From: Nonomuraea sp. MG754425
GTDB lineage: Bacteria > Actinomycetota > Actinomycetes > Streptosporangiales > Streptosporangiaceae
Direction: 5' to 3'
DNA length: 37,449 nucleotides
NCBI RefSeq assembly: GCF_021699195.1
Contig: NZ_SSXE01000090.1
Coordinates: forward strand, 1 to 37,449
Shown piece by piece: positions 34,842 to 37,449 of this stretch (within the stretch, counting starts at the first letter, position 1; each line of letters opens with the position of its first letter). Position numbers and translations under genes: made by a program. Below the pieces are notes generated by a model, which was given only the letters and a program-made list of their open reading frames with translations, was not told where the DNA came from and searched no databases.

Positions 34842-35321
34842 TCAGAGGTTGCCGAACCAGCCGGGCGTGTCCAGCCGCCACGGGTTGCCCGGCGTCATCC
34901 TGCGCAGGTCTGACTCCAGTTCCCGCAGCCGGTCCGCACCGAGTTCGGCCGCCCAGCGGGCGCGCAGGTCGTCGAAGACGCGGGCCGAGCGGTCGAGGGC
35001 GTCCATCCCGTACGCGGTGAGCCGGACGATCTTGCGCCGGCTGTCGGCCGGGTCCGTCGTGCGTTCGACGTAGCCGACGCGCTCCAGCGTGTCGATGGTC
35101 TTGCCCGCCGCCTGCTTGGAGACGCCCAGCGTGCGGCCCAGCTCGACGGCCGTGGTGCCGTCGGGGCCGATCGCCTGCATGACGAACCCGTGCATGGGCC
35201 TGATGTCCGGATGGCCCTGCTGGTGGAGCTCGGTGTGCAACTCGTCGATCAGCATCCTGAACGCGAGCAGCAGGCGTAGCGGAAGCTCGAAGCCGGGCAC
35301 GTAGCTTGACACGATAGACAA
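34842..35321 (-). CDS. MarR family transcriptional regulator
   Basis: A 159-residue winged-helix regulator: a dimerisation helix, then TTAVELGRTLGVSKQAAGKTIDTLERVGYVERTTDPADSRR, covering the recognition helix and wing. MarR proteins usually repress their own gene and the divergent gene and respond to small phenolic or oxidising ligands. TTG 35321 is used; GTG 35312 is an alternative. The minus-strand -10 box TATAGT (35335-35330) is eight bases before the TTG, so the mRNA may be leaderless. Two operator-like sites lie between this gene and the divergent cupin pair. Confidence 0.9.
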   Translation of the reverse strand: MSIVSSYVPGFELPLRLLLAFRMLIDELHTELHQQGHPDIRPMHGFVMQAIGPDGTTAVELGRTLGVSKQAAGKTIDTLERVGYVERTTDPADSRRKIVRLTAYGMDALDRSARVFDDLRARWAAELGADRLRELESDLRRMTPGNPWRLDTPGWFGNL

Positions 35322-35328
35322 CCTGGTT
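35318..35328. promoter_or_regulatory. MarR operator site 1
   Basis: ACAACCTGGTT, an imperfect inverted repeat overlapping the marR start codon and the region just after its -10 box. A matching site with the form ACAACnTnGTT begins exactly 21 bp away. Confidence 0.6.
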
Positions 35329-35338
35329 AACTATATGG

Positions 35339-35349
35339 ACAACGTAGTT
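35339..35349. promoter_or_regulatory. MarR operator site 2
   Basis: ACAACGTAGTT, containing the perfect palindrome CAAC-GTA-GTTG (35340-35350), two helical turns from site 1 and just before the cupin -10 box TATCTT (35353-35358). The same-face spacing supports cooperative binding of two dimers that shut off both directions. Confidence 0.6.
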
Positions 35350-35373
35350 GCCTATCTTAGGGGGTGAGCGGGC

Positions 35374-35751
35374 GTGACCGTCATACGTGACGCCGAGGCG
35401 CGGCGATCGGAGACCCCGGGCGGGGTCATGACGACATTCGCCTCGCCGGCGCAGGGAGGGGCCTCACGGTCCCTGTGGCAGGTCGAGGCCCGGCCGGGCG
35501 CCGTGGGGCCCGTGCACGACTTCGACAGCGAGCAGGTGTGGACCTGGGTGGCCGGGGCGGCGACCGTGGAACTGGGCGGGGAGCGGCACACCGTCGCCGC
35601 CGGCGACACCGTCGTCATGCCCGCCGGCACGGTGCGGCGGGTGCTGGCCGACCCCGCGGCCGGCTACACCGCCGTCGTCACCGCGCCGGCCGGCGCCAGG
35701 GCCCTCGGTCCGGACGGCGCGGATCTCGGCGTCCCGCCGTGGATCGTGTGA
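35374..35751 (+). CDS. Cupin-domain protein 1 of a tandem pair
   Basis: A 125-residue single cupin. Motif 1 is degenerate (GPVHDFDSEQVWTWVAG: one His, no HxH). Motif 2 keeps GDTVVMPAG but has Arg where the metal-binding His is expected, so a classical metal site is doubtful. GTG 35374 follows AGGGGGTGAG. It is transcribed away from the MarR gene and is probably its target. Together with the next gene it is a duplicated pair with about half of the residues alike over the core. It may bind a small ligand rather than catalyse a dioxygenation. Confidence 0.82.
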   Translation: MTVIRDAEARRSETPGGVMTTFASPAQGGASRSLWQVEARPGAVGPVHDFDSEQVWTWVAGAATVELGGERHTVAAGDTVVMPAGTVRRVLADPAAGYTAVVTAPAGARALGPDGADLGVPPWIV

Positions 35752-35758
35752 GCACCGC

Positions 35759-36184
35759 GTGAGGGAGATGTCCGTCGTCCCGGGAGCCGCTGCCCGCCGG
35801 GTCGAGACCCCGAACGGGGTCATGACCACCCTCGCCTCCCCGACGCAGGGGGCGGCCGGGCAGGCCGTCTGGCGGGTGGACGCCAGGCCGGGCATGGCGG
35901 GGCCGTCGCACGCCTTCGACACCGAGGTGGTGTGGACCTGGCTCGACGGGGCCGCCGTGGTCGAACTGGGCGGTGAGCGTTACGAGGTGGGCGCGGGCGA
36001 CACGATGGTGCTGCCCGCGGAGGTGAGCAGGCGGATGTTCGCCGACCCCGAGCGCGGGTTCGTCTCGATCGTGGCGGCCCCGGCCGGCGCCCGGGTGTAC
36101 AACCCGGGCGGCGTTCCGGAGCCGGACGCCTGCGACCTGGCACCGAAGGGCGCAGAGCGGCTCGTGCCGCCCTGGGTACGCTGA
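35759..36184 (+). CDS. Cupin-domain protein 2 of a tandem pair
   Basis: A 141-residue cupin paralogous to the preceding gene (RRVETPNGVMTTLASPTQG matches RRSETPGGVMTTFASPAQG). It has the same degenerate metal motif (SHAFDTEVVWTWLDG) and the same GDTMVLPAE turn, plus about 14 extra residues near the C-terminus (PEPDACDLAPKG). GTG 35759 is 7 nt after the previous stop; ATG 35768 is an alternative, with GAGGGAG too close to help. The pair belongs to one transcript under the MarR operators. The role is unknown; tolerance to a MarR ligand is an inference from context. Confidence 0.8.
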   Translation: MREMSVVPGAAARRVETPNGVMTTLASPTQGAAGQAVWRVDARPGMAGPSHAFDTEVVWTWLDGAAVVELGGERYEVGAGDTMVLPAEVSRRMFADPERGFVSIVAAPAGARVYNPGGVPEPDACDLAPKGAERLVPPWVR

Positions 36185-36197
36185 GCCTCCAGGCTCA
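36182..36197. terminator. Palindrome shared by two converging stop codons
   Basis: TGAGCCT-CC-AGGCTCA is a perfect seven-base inverted repeat. Its first three bases are the cupin 2 stop and its last three are the mutY stop on the other strand. It may serve as a short bidirectional terminator. Confidence 0.5.
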
Positions 36198-37070
36198 GGA
36201 GTGGGGCAGCCGGTAGGTGCCGTCGTCGAGAGCCTCGGCCAGGCCGTCGGCCACCAGGCCGTCGAGGGCGCGCTCGCGCTGCACCGCGTCGTCCCACACC
36301 GCGTCGAGCGCCGCCTTCGGCACCGGGCCGTGGGCCTCACGCAGCACCTCCAGCAGGCGGCCCCGGCACTGGCGGTCGGTGCCCGCGTACGTCTGGCCCC
36401 TGCGCGCGGGCCCGGCGTGCGGCGGCTTGCCCGCCAGCCGCCAGGCGCACACGTGGGTGATCGGGCAGTCGGCACAGCGTGGGGAACGGGCCGTGCACAC
36501 CAGCGCGCCCAGCTCCATCACCGCCACACCCCAGCGGGCCGCGCCCAGCTCGGGCAGCAGGCTCTCCGCCAGCCGCCGCTCGGCCGCCGACGTGGCGTTG
36601 GGCGGGTACTCCTCCGCGCGGACCGCCCGCGCGAACACCCTCCTGACGTTGGTGTCCAGCACCGCGTGCCGGCCGCCGTAGGCGAAGCTCGCGACGGCGG
36701 CGGCGGTGTACTCGCCGATGCCCGGCAGGGCCAGCAGCGTCGCGTGGTCGGACGGCACCTCGCCGCCGTGCTCCTCGGTGATCGCCCTGGCGCACGCGTG
36801 CAGGCGCAGCGCGCGGCGCGGGTAACCGAGCCGGCCCCAGTGGCGTACGGCCTCGCCGGGCGGCTCGGCGGCCAGGTGCGCGGGAGTGGGCCAGCGCTCC
36901 ATCCACTCGTGCCAGATCGGCAGGACGCGGACGACCGGGGTCTGCTGGAGCATGATCTCGCTCACCAGCACCCCCCACGGGGTCGCGTCGGTCGTCCGCC
37001 AGGGCAGGTCTCTGGCGTTGTCCTCGTACCAGTCCAGTACGGGGGTGTGCAGGAGTTTCGGCTCAACCAC
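36195..37070 (-). CDS. mutY: A/G-specific adenine glycosylase
   Basis: Removes adenine mispaired with 8-oxoguanine in base-excision repair. The 291-residue product has the helix-hairpin-helix LPGIGEYTAAAV, catalytic Glu38 (EIMLQQT) and Asp139 (VLDTNVRR). The iron-sulfur cluster cysteines are 192, 199, 202 and 208 (C-X6-C-X2-C-X5-C). It lacks the C-terminal Nudix-like 8-oxoG-recognition domain of longer MutY, as is common in actinobacteria. The start is GTG 37070, with the -10-like TACGCT (37083-37078) seven bases before it, again suggesting a leaderless mRNA. It diverges from the gene at 37199. Confidence 0.94.
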   Translation of the reverse strand: MVEPKLLHTPVLDWYEDNARDLPWRTTDATPWGVLVSEIMLQQTPVVRVLPIWHEWMERWPTPAHLAAEPPGEAVRHWGRLGYPRRALRLHACARAITEEHGGEVPSDHATLLALPGIGEYTAAAVASFAYGGRHAVLDTNVRRVFARAVRAEEYPPNATSAAERRLAESLLPELGAARWGVAVMELGALVCTARSPRCADCPITHVCAWRLAGKPPHAGPARRGQTYAGTDRQCRGRLLEVLREAHGPVPKAALDAVWDDAVQRERALDGLVADGLAEALDDGTYRLPHS

Positions 37071-37077
37071 GGGGCCA

Positions 37078-37083
37078 AGCGTA
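37078..37083 (-). promoter_or_regulatory. Putative -10 box (TACGCT) of a leaderless mutY transcript
   Basis: On the minus strand TACGCT is followed by seven bases and the GTG start, with no ribosome site between. It has the same geometry as the folP and first P450 sites. Confidence 0.45.
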
Positions 37084-37198
37084 TTAGGAGTTGACCTCCC
37101 CTCCCCCCGTGAACGAGGACGGTCTCCTTGCGGTTATCTGATGACAGCGCCCGGCGTGTCGTCACTCTACGTCGAAGGTTGCTCACGATCCTTGGTGT

Positions 37199-37449
37199 AT
37201 GGACCCCGAGACGATGCGTGGCGACGGCGGCGACATCTACTGGCGGCGCCGGATGAGCGTGCTGGTGGCGGTGCTCGTCGTGGTGGCCGTTGTGGCGTGG
37301 GCGTGTTCCAGTGGCGGCAGCGGCCCGGAACGCAGCTCCAGCGCGCAGTCCTCACCCAGCGTCAGTGCCGGTACCAGTGCCACCCCGGCCACCGATCCGC
37401 TGCTGGCCGGCCTGCGTACGCTCGCCATGGGCACCGCCAGCCCCTCGCC
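37199..37449 (+). CDS. Membrane-anchored protein, N-terminal part (runs off the window)
   Basis: An open frame from ATG 37199 to the end without a stop, at least 83 residues. It has a short hydrophilic start (GDIYWRRR), one strong hydrophobic helix near residues 19-36 ending in a cysteine (VVAVVAWACS), then a Ser/Thr/Pro/Gly-rich linker. This is the layout of a type II-anchored actinobacterial secreted-domain protein; the Cys position also recalls a lipoprotein, but the signal is longer than usual. The functional domain would lie beyond the window, so no product can be named. No ribosome site is evident. Confidence 0.7.
   Translation, partial: MDPETMRGDGGDIYWRRRMSVLVAVLVVVAVVAWACSSGGSGPERSSSAQSSPSVSAGTSATPATDPLLAGLRTLAMGTASPS

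Overview
The window is about 37 kb of high-GC DNA (strong G/C bias at third codon positions, many GTG/TTG starts) from the chromosome of a filamentous actinomycete. A chaplin-like protein, Lsr2, a SAM-IV riboswitch, an actinobacterial c-di-AMP riboswitch ahead of an NlpC/P60 gene, a core-only MutY and the order hpt-ftsH-fol...lysS...lsr2-clpC all fit. The gene content suggests a Streptosporangiales-like genome, but I cannot name the genus from sequence alone. I see no phage, IS element, CRISPR array, rRNA or tRNA.

Layout. (1) 71-6123: hpt, ftsH and a tightly overlapping folate operon (folE, folP, NTF2-like gene, folB, folK, DUF3180 membrane protein). (2) 6120-8591, minus strand: an overlapping trio of a stand-alone nuoD paralogue, a membrane acyltransferase and a small ribbon-helix-helix-like protein. 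(3) 8717-13872: DoxX, a SufS-like cysteine desulfurase behind a SAM-IV riboswitch, TerC, a cytochrome P450 and a MidA-type methyltransferase whose family target is NuoD. (4) 14031-19774: a chaplin, a structured non-coding segment, then cofactor biosynthesis: a DUF2520 dehydrogenase-like gene, panC, a fused nadB-nadC gene and coaX, serving CoA and NAD. Two identical-geometry palindromes sit on the nadBC promoter. (5) 19818-25853: a secreted protein, lysS, a second P450, a small LuxR-type HTH protein, an NlpC/P60 wall hydrolase under a c-di-AMP riboswitch, and an ArgA-like acetyltransferase. (6) 25939-28930: two RDD membrane proteins, the first with a long tyrosine/glycine/glutamine-rich tail, a 48-residue membrane peptide and lsr2. 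(7) 28931-33347: a long non-coding stretch, a free-standing copy of the ClpC N-domain, and clpC. (8) 33880-37449: an EboE-like TIM-barrel protein, a MarR/tandem-cupin divergon with paired operators, mutY, and the start of a membrane-anchored protein that runs off the end.

Themes. Proteostasis (FtsH, ClpC, ClpC-N) shares a putative stress promoter of the type GGGAAC-N19-GTT. RNA control is prominent (SAM-IV, c-di-AMP, and at least one structured segment that I cannot assign). Several genes appear leaderless, with a TANNNT box 6-8 nt before the start codon. The items most worth following are the unassigned structured RNA at 14300-14443, the nadB-nadC fusion with its paired operators, the NuoD/MidA pairing with an altered quinone site, and the stand-alone ClpC N-domain.
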